A stretch of 64,000 bases of DNA from Ovis canadensis. Lineage: Eukaryota > Chordata > Mammalia > Artiodactyla > Bovidae. Below, in pieces: positions 46,728-58,700 of the stretch. Below the pieces are notes generated by a model. It searched no databases. It was not told the DNA's origin and saw nothing but the letters and a program-made list of their open reading frames with translations. How positions within the stretch are numbered: position 1 is the first letter of the stretch; each line of letters opens with the position of its first letter. The stretch covers positions 131,165,384 to 131,229,383 of the forward strand of contig NC_091250.1 in assembly GCF_042477335.2 (NCBI RefSeq). Reading direction: 5' to 3'. Made by a program: the position numbers and the translations under genes.

Positions 46728-47042
46728 AGGTTAAATTATGCCTCCCCCCAAAGACATACCAAAGTCCTAACCCACTGTACCTGTGACCTTACTTGGAAGT
46801 CAGGTCTTTGCCAGAGAAGAGACACAGAGAAACACAAGAAGGCCAAGTGGCCGTGGAGGAAGAGATCAGAGTTAAACGGCCACAGGCCCAGGACACTCAC
46901 AGTTGCTGGCAATCACCAGAAGCTGAGAGGCAAGAAATAGATCCTGCCACCAAGCCTTCAGGCCTGTGATAGCATATCTCTACAGTTTTAAACCACCCAG
47001 TTTGGGCTAATTGGTTATGACAACCCTAGGAAACCAAAACAG
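46728..47042 (+). mobile_element. MLT1 (ERVL-MaLR) LTR
   Basis: MLT1 words in order: ggttaaattatgcctccccc, gtacctgtgaccttacttgg, caggtctttgcc, gctggcaatcaccagaagct, aaaccacccagtttgggcta and aaccctaggaaac. Confidence 0.85.
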
Positions 47043-47239
47043 CATGAAAATCAATTACATGGTCAAAGACTATGAGGTTTAGCAATCATTTATCTCTTGA
47101 TTCCATAGATATTGGGCTTTGCTCTTTTCTCTGATAAACTACATGACTTGAGTTAGTTTTCAATCTTTGATTCTGATAGAGACCCTTTAGAAAACAAAAA
47201 ATCCCAACTGAGGGATGAATGTTCAAAAAGACTGGAGAA

Positions 47240-47830
47240 TCTGTGAGGTGTTTTTGGAGTCTTGTAACAGGAGGGAAGGGGCAGAGCACAACTGCAAAGA
47301 ATGGCATAGCCCAAGCACACAACCTAAACCGACTAAAATCCAATGGGGCCGAGATGGCAGACAAGACTAGGCCTTGACCCTGAGTCAGCAAGTGAGACGA
47401 CTGTTGAAAGACCAAGGAGTGGGTGATGGCCCAAATCCAGGAAATCTCCGCCCCCTTCCCCAAAATAGTTGGAATGGCCCTCCAACTCATTAGCATATGA
47501 AATTACCCAGCCTATAAAAGCTAACCATGCCATGCTTCATGGCCACCTTTGCCTGCGATGGCTCACACTGTGTCTGTCGAGTCTGTGCCTCTCTGTATCT
47601 GAATAAACCCACTTCTTATCTATCACTTCATCTCTCATTGAATTCATCCTGTGATGAGACATCAAGAACCTGAACTTCATCAGGTTCTGAAACTACGTAC
47701 TGTGGGTTTTGGCTAGGTTTGAGTCTCAGACACGTGGGTTCAAGTCCCAAGCAGGGTTTTGGCTGGGTTTGAGTCTCAGCCATGTGGGTTCAAGGCCCAA
47801 TCTGAGGTAAACGGTTTCAGCATCACCAGA
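47240..47830 (+). mobile_element. Solo LTR, probably ERV1 (gammaretrovirus-like)
   Basis: cctataaaagctaacc (about 47511) followed by aataaacccacttctt (about 47602) forms a TATA and polyadenylation pair with spacing like a retroviral U3-R. After it come two copies of a block of about 52 bp (gggttttggctaggtttgag and gggttttggctgggtttgag, at about 47703 and 47755). The 5' limit is uncertain. Confidence 0.55.
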
Positions 47831-47904
47831 TTCTACAGACTGTGAAGGTGATGTTCACCTACACTGGGAGTAGCTGCCCTTTTCTGCTCCTCCTTGGACA
47901 CAGG

Positions 47905-48112
47905 GTTTCCCTCATGGCTCAGACAGTAAGAATCTGCCTGCAACGCAGGAGATCAGAGTTCAATCTCTGGGTGAAGATCCTCTGCACAAGGGAATGGCTA
48001 CCCATTCCAGTATTCTTGCCTGGAGAATTCCAAGACAGAGGCACCTAGAGGGCCACAGTCCATGGGGTCGCAGTCAGATGCAACTGAGCAACTAACACTT
48101 TCACTTGGGGAC
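47905..48112 (+). mobile_element. Bov-tA SINE
   Basis: gtttccctcatggctcagac to cagatgcaactgagcaacta. The 300 bp that follow to the BovB show nothing recognised. Confidence 0.9.
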
Positions 48113-48430
48113 AGGTGGGTGACAGCTGACCACCTGTCCTAATAAACACCACAGGGCAGCACTCAGATGCAGGGATGCATCGGCTGCAACTTTCTCACAC
48201 GAGAAAGCAAGCCCAGAGTGAAATACAGAAGCAGGAGCTCTCGTATGGGGGCTAAGCCTGAACGTTCATGAGCCAAACATGGGCTCCTTGATGTTGATCA
48301 GGAACCAATATGGAGACAACCAAATTCCAGATACAGGAATAATTTTAATGATTCCATAAATACACCACAGCCAGAATTCTCCAAAAGTCAACTCGGGTCA
48401 CGTTACTGTTGGCACCGACACCCTTGAACG

Positions 48431-48898
48431 TACTCCAGTTCAGTTCAGTTGCTCAGTTGTGTCCTACTCTTTGGGACCCCATGGACTGCAACACACCAGG
48501 CCTCCCTGTCCATCACCAACTCTAGGAGTTTACTCAAACTCATGGGTATGAGTCAGTGATGCCACCCAAACATCTCATCCTCTGTCGTCCCCTTCTCCTC
48601 CCGCCTTCAATCTTTCCCAGCATCAAGGTCTTTTCAAATGAGTCAGCTCTTCACATCAGGTGGCCAAAATATTGGAGCTTCAGCTTCAGCATCAGTCCTT
48701 CCAATAAATATTCAGGACTGATTTCTTTTAGGATGGACTGGTTGGATCTCCTTGCAGTCCAAGGGACTCTACAGAGTCTTCTCCGACACCACAGTTCAAA
48801 AGCATCAATTCTTTGCCGCTCAGCTTTCTTTATGGTCCGAGTCTCACATCCCCACATGGCTACTGGGAAAACCACAGCTTTGACTAGGAGGACCTTTG
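48431..48898 (-). mobile_element. BovB 3' end beside the promoter
   Basis: cagttcagttcagttgctca at the left through ccaaaatattggagcttcag and acatggctactgggaaaacc, ending at tgactaggaggacctttg. It is 5'-truncated at 48898, leaving only about 60-70 bp before the first promoter motif. Confidence 0.93.
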
Positions 48899-48959
48899 AG
48901 CAATGCCTCAGCTCGAACTCTCCACCGGAACCACACGCCAAGAAACTCAAAATAAGAGA

Positions 48960-49088
48960 AGCGATGGCTCCGCCATCTTCCCTTTCACTTCCTGTCCCCA
49001 GCGCCCCGCCCCGTGACGCAAACGGGCCGCGCCAGGCCGTGTGCGTCATCGCCGCGCGCCGTTTGAGCCCGGGGTACTAGGGCTGATC
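48960..49088. promoter_or_regulatory. Shared ACOX3/TRMT44 promoter (inferred bidirectional)
   Basis: GC-rich, with no TATA box. Motifs: YY1-type cgccatctt at 48971-48979, ETS-type cacttcctg at 48986-48994, GC boxes near 49002-49012, and TGACGCA at 49014-49020 mirrored by TGCGTCA at 49042-49048. The YY1 and ETS sites read forward on the minus strand (AAGATGGCG after GGAAGTG), the usual order just downstream of a start site, which suggests minus-strand (ACOX3) initiation near 48.99 kb. TRMT44 would start a few tens of bases before 49089. Human ACOX3 and TRMT44 are, as I recall, similarly head to head. Confidence 0.65.
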
Positions 49089-49740
49089 ATGGCTGAGGTT
49101 GGTAGGGTTGCGGTGAGCGGCCCGGGTTCGCGGCTGCTCCCAGGCGGCTTCTGGGCGGCGGTGGCCGTGTGGGTGGAGAGGCCGCAGGTGGCCAACAAGC
49201 GGCTGTGTGGCGTCCGCCTGGAGGCCCGGCGGAGCGTCTCCTTGCCCCCGACCGGGCACACCCACCTCCGGCCCAGTGCAGGCCCCGAGCCCGAGAGGTT
49301 TGCGGAGGCGGGAGGATGTGGGCCCGACGCGGGGCCGGGACCCGTCCGGCGTTCCCTCGACGGGGGCCCGGGCCCTGGACCGAGCGCGGGCCCCGATCAC
49401 GGCCGCCAGGAGGCCCAGGGCCGGCGCCAGCCAGAGGAGGAGCCCCGGGAAGCCGCCGCCGCCGCCGCCGCGGCTCAGCTCTCAGGGACCCCTGGGCAAC
49501 CTGGCCAGGCTGCAGCCCGGGAGGGTGACCTCCCCGCCGCCGACCTGGGTGCTCTTTGGGACGCCTTCGCTCAGAGCCTCGCCGGCGACAATCGAGAGAT
49601 GCTAGCCTTCCTCACCCGCACCGGGGCAGGATCGCCGCCAGAGGGTCGGCGCGAGCTCGACTTGCTGCTCAGAACCGTCATCCCCAAAACGAACCCGCAT
49701 TGCCCGCTTCGTGGTCCGAGGAGAGAAATGGTCGTGCAAG
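49089..49740 (+). CDS. TRMT44: TRMT44 coding exon 1
   Basis: 652 nt, residues 1-217 plus one base. The ATG at 49089 (context atcATGG) begins [15 protein letters not shown], matching the family start; the in-frame upstream extension to 49041 is rejected. It includes [20 protein letters not shown], an (Ala)8 run at residues 122-129, and the conserved end [15 protein letters not shown] before donor CAAG and gtataa. Confidence 0.95.
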
Positions 49741-52700
49741 GTATAAAGAGTGTGTTTCTCATAGTGGCAGTTTGTCAAGAGATTCCCCACAGAGGCAGGC
49801 ACAAGTTACAGTGGCAGGGATGAGTTTTAATTGGTGATAGGATGTCAGGGTCTGGAGTGGGAAATGGCAACCTCCTCTCCAGGATCCTTGCCTAGGAATC
49901 CCCGTGAACAGAGGAGTCTGGTGGGCTGTACAGTCCATGGGATTGCAAAGAGTCAGACACCGACTGAGCGACTGAGAAGGCGCAGGCTTGTCACGGTAGG
50001 GAGGAGAGTCCAGCGTGAACCTAACTCCACTCAGCTAAGTGCAAGAAGTGATTGGGCGTTTTACAGGGAGAGTGAAAGAAGAGAATGGGGCAGTGTTGTG
50101 AGGCAGCTGAAATTAACAACAAGCAGGAAAAGGTGGGGGATAGGTCGTGCAGAGCCCATCGGGGGTTTGCCAACTGGCGCCTTCTGAAGTTAGGTCCTCC
50201 CGTCCCGCAGAAGCCAGGGTCATAGCGACCCCACCTTCAGGTATGGGCTGGAACAGTCTGTTCCTCGTCAGCCTTGATTTTCGCCAGTGGGCACTTCAGG
50301 GGGGCCCGGAGTCCTGCTCGGGGTGTGGCCTTGAGTTCTTGGGAACAGTGACAGTGTTTGGTCTGGTCTTCGGGCTGTGGCTGAACCCTAACAGAGAGGA
50401 GCAAGCCTAGAGTTTGGTCCAGCAGAGCATCTTCAGCAGGGGGTGTGGTTGGGTTAAAAAGCAGTCAGTAAGTGCTAAGGACTAAAGGCACCTAGTCCGC
50501 CTGTTTCCTCATGACGGCCTTGTTGTCCTTCAGTTACCAAGTCTTGTCTGACTCTTCGCCACCCCATGGACTGCGGCACGCCAGCCTCCTCTGACCTCCA
50601 CCATCTCCCGGAGTTTGCTCAAATTCATGACGCCCTGGGGAGGCTGTAGATTGTTTGTGGAGGGAGCATGTGGAAATGTGGATCCTTAACACGGAGGATG
50701 GGGTTGTTGACTGGGGTGTTGTCTGGAAGGCTTGGGGGAGAAGGTGAAGGAGGGCGGGACGGTGAGCGGTCGGGAGGCCTCCAGTAGTGAAAGGGATGAG
50801 GAAAGTGGCCTCCCTGCCTGCCAGAGCCGGCGGCTGAGCCGGATCCTTCTCGGCTTCGAGCCTCGGTGGTCTCTCCTGCTGCTGCGTCTCTTCTGCCTCT
50901 AGCTGGACACACTTCTCAGCTTTCCGGTGCTCTTGTGGTTAGACCAGCACCCCCAGCCTCCGCACAAGCCAGGGTACCCTCTTTCTCTCCTAGGCCCATA
51001 CCGTAACCCTGGCACGTGTGTAGGTCCCTTTTTGCTGTGTAACACTGTGTGGTCACAGGTTCTAGGTGTTAGGGTGTGAGCTGCTCTGGACGCAGCTCTG
51101 TCCAGAAGCAGTGATGCTGAGTCGCTGGTGGGTGCGTACCTCTACCCCTGGCCCCCAGTACTGCTGGCCTCTGTGCCTCTTCCCAGGTGTCCCCTCCTCC
51201 TGGAGACCCTCTCTAATTCTGATGGTAGAACTTAGCTTAGGAGCCCTCGGCTTTCAGCACCTTTTACAGTTCTGCTTTTGAACTGTGGTTTTGGAGAAGA
51301 CTCTTGAGAGTCCCTTGGACTGCAAGGAGATCCAACCAGTCCATCCTAAAGGAAGTCAGTCCTGAATATTTATTGGAAGGACTGATGCTGAAGCTGAAAG
51401 TCCAATACTTCGGCCACCTGATGCGAAGGGCTGACTCATTTGAGAAGACCCTGATGCTGGGAAAGATTGAAAGTGGGAGGAGAAGGGGACAACAGAGGAT
51501 GAGATGGTTGGATGGCATCAACGACTCATCGGACATGAGTTTGAGCAAGCTTCTGGAGTTGGTGATGGACAGGGAGGCCTGGTGTGCTGCAGTCCATGGG
51601 GTCACTAAGAGCTGGACCCTACTGGCAGACTAAGCTGACCTCTGCTGGCCTGCGGGGATGAGCGCATCCGTGCTCACAAGGCCTTCACACACGGAGGTCT
51701 GCATGCTCACGTGGGTCTCAGTGAGGAGTGGAGATACAGGAGTGGAGATACAGCCGTGACCAGGACGGTCACTGCGGTCAGTTAAGTGGGGAAAAGCCCT
51801 GGGGGTTGAAGGCACAATGATGGGGGTGGATTCAGTGCTGTGCTTTTAAGACCACTTCCAGCGAGCCCGTGAACTGAGCAGTTTTAATTGATCACCCCCT
51901 ATCTTCTTTCTCCCCAGATGTCCTCAATGGAGCTGTAACTTTTTTACCTTTGGAAGAGGATGATGAAGGGAATTTAAAGGTTAAGATGAGCAATGTGTAT
52001 CAAATTCAGCTCAGTCATAGCGAAGGAGAATGGTAAGTACTGGATAACTGATTCTTCTTTCTCAGTGATCTCTGGTTTCAAGCAGTGATTTCTTTGGGCA
52101 GCTGAAAGATTCTAGGTCCCCAAGGAGCTACAGGGACTCAGCCTCTGGCAGATCAGGTCTGTGGGCTCTGCTTGCTGGTCGATGTTTTACCCTGATGCAT
52201 CCTTGTCCCTTTTGGCACCTGGGTGGTCCCAGCCTGGCTGGAGTCTTTGGGCCCTACTTTCCGTGTCGGCTTGATGGTTCATAGCACCTGGTTCTAGTAC
52301 CGAATTCAAATAAACACAATCCTTCTGTTATTTTGTCATATCTTACACCCTGGTAACAGGAGTGGTTGGAAGCATCCTTTTGTATTTCCTGCTGAGGCTC
52401 ACGTGGTCTTAGACGTAGTGAGTATTCAGTGATGTTTTATTCTAAACACAGCAGTCTAATCTGGTCCCTTAAATCCACATGCTGTTCGGCTCTGTCCGGA
52501 AAGTGTGAAATTCGGTTTACTTCCATTTGGTGCTTTTTAAATGGAAAAGTCAGAGGAGAGGGAGACCATGCGTTACTCTTCTGCTCTTTTCCTGGAGATC
52601 TGCACGGGTCTCTTTCTCCCCGACAGCCCTTGGAGCATGTCTGTTTAACCGCTGTGAGCTGTGTGCGTGGTTTCACGAAGAGGCCAGGGCACAGGGGGAG

Positions 52701-55700
52701 AGCTGGGCTTGGGAGTCTCATAGACTTGGGTCCTCGCAGCAGTGTGACCTTGGGAGTGTCGCCTCTGCCCCCCGCTCTTCTCACCTATGAAACACGTTTA
52801 ATACTTTGTGAGCCCCTGAGGAGGGGGCTGGGCCGGGCTTCCCAGGGACCTGTTGGAGGTCAGACACTAGGTGGGGTGCCCAGGGTCTGCCCCTGAGGGG
52901 AGCCTCCTGACAGGTGTTAAATGTTCCCCAAGGGCCCCTTCCTCCCCGCTGGAGAGGGTGGGCAGACCCTCGGGGAGAGCCGTGTGTGCCCCTGGGCGTT
53001 ACCTGGAGAGTGCTGAGGCAGGAGCTGGGGGGTGAGCCCTGGAGCTCGCTGTCCGCCAGCCCCAGTGAGGAAGCGCAGCCTGGGGCCTGGCCGGGGCAGT
53101 GCCCAGTGTGGCTGGCGTGGTGAAGCCCGTCCCTGTTCCCCACAAGCTCTGAGCGCTCGGCTGGCCGCCCCGCACCGTTACTGGCTGATGCTTCCTGTCG
53201 CCCTGCTGAGCACTGGTCACAGTGAGACTGCATGTGTGGCCTTCTCAGTGGAGCATGAATGGACTTTTGGTGGCTGCCTTCGTGGAGCGCGGCACTCCTG
53301 GTCAGTGCCTTGTTTCGGCAGGATTTGTGGTCTCCCCACCATGTGGTCGCACTGGGCCCCGGGGGTCACTAAGGCCCAGAGACAGGTGGATGCTCTAAGG
53401 CAGGTGCTGCCAAGCGTAGAGGTGGAGGAGTCCCCTCGTTGACCAGGGCAGGGCTCTGCCCACTGTACCAGTGTGGGCGGGGATGACCCCGAGGCCTGAG
53501 CAGGTGAGGGTTAGTGTGGGGGCCCCAGGGTCACCTGGGAAAGAGTATGATGCCCCGGAAAAGCAGGGGAAGGGCCCCAGTGAGTCCAGAAGGATCACTT
53601 CCGAAGGGCAGGGAAGGAGAAGGGAGCAGCCAGGCCTCTCCCCGCCCCTCCCCGCCCCGCCCCGCCTCTCCCCGCCTGCCACCCACCCAGTGACGGTGAC
53701 GCCCACCTGGTTGCGACTCTCAGTGGAGACTTGGCTCCTGGTTCTTACGAGAGCGAGCTGTGTCCTCTGACGTGCCTGGTGCAGCGCAGCTCTCACCAGC
53801 CGGGGACTCCTTGCCAGGCCGCCCCTCCCGCCGGCCTCCCCTGTGCCCCACCCCACCCAGCTGCCGTGGGCCTGCTCCTTCTTGGGGGCCCCCATTGAAC
53901 AGCACCTCCTTTACCGTAGCCCAACAGTCCTGGCACTTCTCCCCTGCACGGCGCTGCCTGGATCGCAGCCCTAGAGGGTATGTTGTCCTGACCTGGGTCC
54001 TCGGGAGCGAGCACCTGCCCTGGCCAGGTGCTGCTGGGGCCTGGTCACGCGGCGAGCTGGACAGACCGGGCCGTAGCCGCCCGGCACGCTGCTGGCGGAG
54101 GACGCGCAGGGGTCAGCATGGACTGGGAGCCCCAGTGGCTGCCTGTGTGTCCTCAGTTTGGTGACTGAGTGTCACCTTCCTGGCCAGGAAGTACTTGGTG
54201 AACCAGCACTGTGTATCTGGGTTGCCCACGTGAAATGTATAAAACGTAGAAAAATTAAAGAAACCGTGGCTGCTTTAGAATCTGGCGGGTTAGCATGTGA
54301 GTGGGATGTGAGAGGAACCTTGTTTAGTTCTCCTTCCAGCGGGCTTTGTTGAGGTATGTGAATGCATGTTTAACAACATTTGCAAGAGAGGAGGAATTCT
54401 CTTGCTTTTTGCTCTACAGGATGAAAATTGTGTAACTGGTTGCAGCTTGTTTTGTGTTCTGGGTACAATATTTGGAAATCATAGACAGCTGCTCTAACTT
54501 GTCTTCTTTCGGTAAATAAATGTAGAGTTTGAAAACAAGACCTGAAACCAGCCCTGCTTATTCATATTTCTCTTATTTTCAAAGGTTCATATCTGTTTTA
54601 ATTTTCTGTCCAGAACGATGGCATTCAGATGGCACTGTGTATCCCAAACCCAGCTGGCTTGGAGAAGAGTTGCTGGCCAGGTTGGCCAGGTGGTGTGTGG
54701 AGAGCAGGCAGAGTGGCTTCAAAAGCACCCTGTCCCTCATCTCCATCGTGAAGTACAGCACGACTTACCAGGCGCTGAAAGAGAAGTACAAGGCCATGGT
54801 CAAGGTGATTCTGGGGAAAGACGTCTGGGACCCCCCGCCCCCATTTAAGAGAGGTGATGTACCAGACGACTCCAGCTAACATCGTGTTCCCTGTGTGCCT
54901 TTTAGTTTCTTAGAGGCAGATATTAAGTCAAAATATACCCACCTGTGGCCCCCCATTACAGCCTGTACTTTGACATACTAAACCGTAAAAACATTGGCAA
55001 TTATGTTATGGAAAAGGATTTTTTTTTTGGCACGTTACTAATTTTTTTTTTTTCAAGAGAACAAAAGGGAAGTCTTTTTAGTTAAAAATAATTGAATATT
55101 AACTACTAAATTGCCATAATTCTTGAGTATAAACAGAAAGACATTCGGAGAAAATATAAGAAAAGTTAAAGTACAAAAGCATATACTTCCAAAAAGGAGA
55201 TCAATTTTATAAAATGTTATAACTTTATATCTAAAATGTGTGTGGGGGGAGATAACGATAAGCACCTGTGTATTCACACCCAGCTTAAGAGAGAGAGCAT
55301 CACAAGCACGTCTCGGCACACTGGCTGTGCAGATGCTGTTTTCCGCAGGCTGCAGGCCTGTGACGGCCCCGTGTGGAGTAGGTCTGTAGGCACTGGTTTC
55401 ACTGCGTTTGCTCAGTTCGTATGTCTGGGTCTGCTTTTGGTAATTTGCCCACTATTTCTAGCTTGTTCACGATTAATATATCTGTCATGATGACCTGTGA
55501 TCATGGTGACCTTTGAAGTCAGTACTACAGCTCATTGAAGACTTAGATGAGGGTTGGCATTTTTTAGGAGTAAAATTGTTATTTTGGCTGCACCGTGCCG
55601 CTTGTAGGGTCTTAGTTCCCTGACCAGGGATTGAACCTGTGCCCTCAGCAGTGAACGCATGGAGTCCCAACCACTGGACTGCCAACAAGCCCCAACGGTA

Positions 55701-58700
55701 AAATATTTTTTTAATTAAAGTACCTACTTTTTTTTTTTTTTTGCGTAATAATATTACACACTTAGTAAACTACAGTATAGTTTCAAGGTAACTTTCATAT
55801 GCACTTGGAAACCAAAAAATCTGTTTGGCTCACCGTACTTCCCCTGGAGTAGGAAATGGCAGCCCACTCCAGTCTTCTTGCCTGGAAAATCCCGTGGACG
55901 GAGGAGGCTGGCGGGCTGCAGTCCGCGGGGTCGCAGAGAGCCGGACACGCCTGAGCGCGCACGCACATAGCGCCTCGCTGCAGCATTCGCTTTGTGGCGG
56001 CGCCTGGAACCGAGGCGCCTGTGCTGACAGCTGAACCTCCTTTGGCCTCTTCCTAATGTGTCTCCCTCCCGTCTAGAAGTGACCACAGTTTGTCACTGCA
56101 GAGTTTTGTATTTTTTAATCTGCTGTTGCTGCATTACAAAGCCTCTCCTAGTCTCAGCCTTGAACAGTACCCGCTCATTCCTGGGGGATCACACGCTGGT
56201 CCCAGGCTGGCTGGCCTCACGGCGCCCCCCGCTTCCCTCCCAGGTCCTGGCCTAGCGGTGCTTCATTATCCTGCTGTTTAGAACCTTCACGGAGGCACTC
56301 CTTTCTTCTTCCAGCTTTTTAAATCGTCCTTGGTGAGATGGTTCGTGTGAACTGTCTAATCTGCTAGACTGGAAACAGAAGTCTGAACTTTTAACACTGG
56401 CCGTTGGTTTTTCTCTCATCTGCAAGACGCCTGTTCTGCGCATTGCTGGTGTTAACAGTGAGCCCTCATACTTGCACAGCCAGCGTTTCCAGGTTCAAGG
56501 AACCTGACGGTCATCTGCATGGGCGTTAGGTCGTATCTTTATCCTTGCTTTACAAATAGGGAGATGGGGGCAAAACAGCTGAGTGATGCTCCTGGCGAAT
56601 GACGGCAAGACGCCAACAGACCGCAGGGTGGAGCACTGACCTCTGCCCCCATGACCCCTGCCCCTTGGCTTCCTTGACACCCCCACCCCTCGATTCCTTG
56701 TTTATCAGACTCAGTCTTCGGGGATGGAGGGGTGCAGGCAACGTAGCTGAGCCTTTTCTCTTGATGTCCAGTGGCCTCAGCTAAGCGTCTTTCTTCTGCA
56801 GTCTTGGTTTGGACTCCATTGGTCTTCATGTATCCTGTTACACACAGGTATGGTGGAAATTTACAAATGCTCTTGATAATTTTGTAGGTGTGGCCTGAAG
56901 TCACTGACCCTGAGAAGTTTGTATATGAAGATGTAGCTATTGCTGCCTACCTGCTGGTAAGACTGTGTGACCTGAGTGGGTGGAAGGATGGAAGGGTGCC
57001 CGCGGCAGCTCAGGGTTTTTATAGTTCTGCCTGTCAACATTGGGCTTCCCTGATAGCTCGGTTGGTAAAGAATCTGCCTGCAATGCAGGAGACCCTGGTT
57101 CAATCCCTGGGTTGGGAAGATCCCCTGGAGAAGAGAAAGGCTACCCACTCCAGTATTCTGGCCTGGAGAGTTCCATGGACCGTATAGTCCATGGGGACAC
57201 AAAGAGTTGGACCTGACTGAGTGACTTTGACTTGTCAAGGTTGGATACACATGTATTTTTTTAAGTTTTGCATGGTGCTTTTATGTGAATATAGAACAAG
57301 TTTGGATTGTGAACCAACAGGAGTTCGATTTTTTCCAAATTACTAGTCAGCACGGAGACACCGCCTGGCGTTGGGGAGCCCTTGGGGGCCCATCTGATGA
57401 GCTCCTGCCTCCCGCCCTCACATCAGGTGACTCAGGTTCGCGGCCTTCCTGGCCAGCTCGCTGACCACCTGGACTTGGACACACCCTTTTGCTTGATAGT
57501 CTGGGTTTCCTTATCTATGAAATGTCTAGAAGAGATAATCTCTGAATTCCTTTCAACTGTAATTCTCTCGGTTTTACAAGTAATAAGGCCTCTCAAAGTA
57601 TACAAAGCCAGAAGAACTTAGAGAAAGCTGGAAGGAACTAACAGTGACCTGTAAAACTCTTGCCCAGAGCTGACCCGCGAGCGTGGGCTCTGGGTGGGAG
57701 ACGAGGAGGTCCTGGCCCGTGCCGCCTCGGGTGAGCAGGGCGGCCGTCCCCACCTCCCTCTGCTCACCTGGGCGTCGCCTGTGTGGGGCCCCGGCGCCGG
57801 AGGCCTCTCCGCCTCTCCTGGGAGAGCACTGCAGTCCACGTGGCCTTGTGTGTGAATTATTCCAGGGCAGAGCGCACCACAGACTGACCTTGCTTTTCCT
57901 GTTGACTTTAGATCCTCTGGGAGGAAGAGAGAGCCGAACGGGGAGAGACCGCCCGGCAGTCCTTCGTGGACCTGGGCTGCGGCAATGGCCTCCTGGTCCA
58001 CATCCTGAGCAGCGAAGGGGTAAAGCGCGCTGGGGGCCGTCTCTAGACCTCTCTAGGGCGTCTTCATGTCCAGCACAAGGCCTTTCTCTGCTGGTGTGAC
58101 CTGGGTTTGGAGGCGGCCGGGCTGTCAGAGGTGCAGTGGCTATTGGTGACGCCATCGAGCAGGCAGCCTGTGCATGGGAGGGTGAGGCAGCCGCCTTGCT
58201 GGACGAGAAGAGGGTCCTCGGGGACAGGCGGCCTGCGAATGACACCCTTGCAACAGCAGGGGTGTTCTTGTTGCTGCTTTCTTTGGAAAACCCAGCATTT
58301 CAAGGCGCGGGGAGGGGCAAGGGGTGAGGGCAGCTCTGCTCTCGAGGAGCCTGGGGTCTAGCTTGGGGGACGGCCGGCGCCCGCGTACTGAGCACGCGTG
58401 AAACTGATGCTCAGTTCTGCAGCCATTTCCTTGGTTGTGAAGCAGAGGCTGTGAGAACCGGGAGCGGCCCTGGTCCCAGGAGCGGTTCTGGGCACACAGG
58501 TGGCAGTGCCCACTGCCCCCTGCCCCCTGCCCCCAGGGCTGTATCGTCCTGCCTTGTGGACGAACACGCATGTCCTCGCCTGCGGGACTTTGGGGTGAGG
58601 TTGTTAGGGCCGCCTTCTGAGGTGCTTGATAGAAAGAGTCTGCGGGCCCTGGAACAGCCTGTCTGTGGTGTTAGCACATCGCGCGGTGACTGGGAGCCGG

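Larger units (their letters stand above)
48960..49700. other. CpG island over promoter and TRMT44 exon 1
   Basis: High GC with frequent undecayed CpGs from the promoter through most of exon 1, contrasting with the AT-richer repeats on its left. Confidence 0.85.

Noticed and set aside
49041-49088. In-frame extension upstream of the TRMT44 ATG
   Set aside because: The extension lies in the promoter motifs and has no resemblance to the family, while MAEVGR at 49089 matches the known start.
54805-54879. Extension of TRMT44 exon 3 past 54804
   Set aside because: The frame stays open for 24 codons, but the family sequence continues in exon 4 after a gtgatt donor with matching phase.
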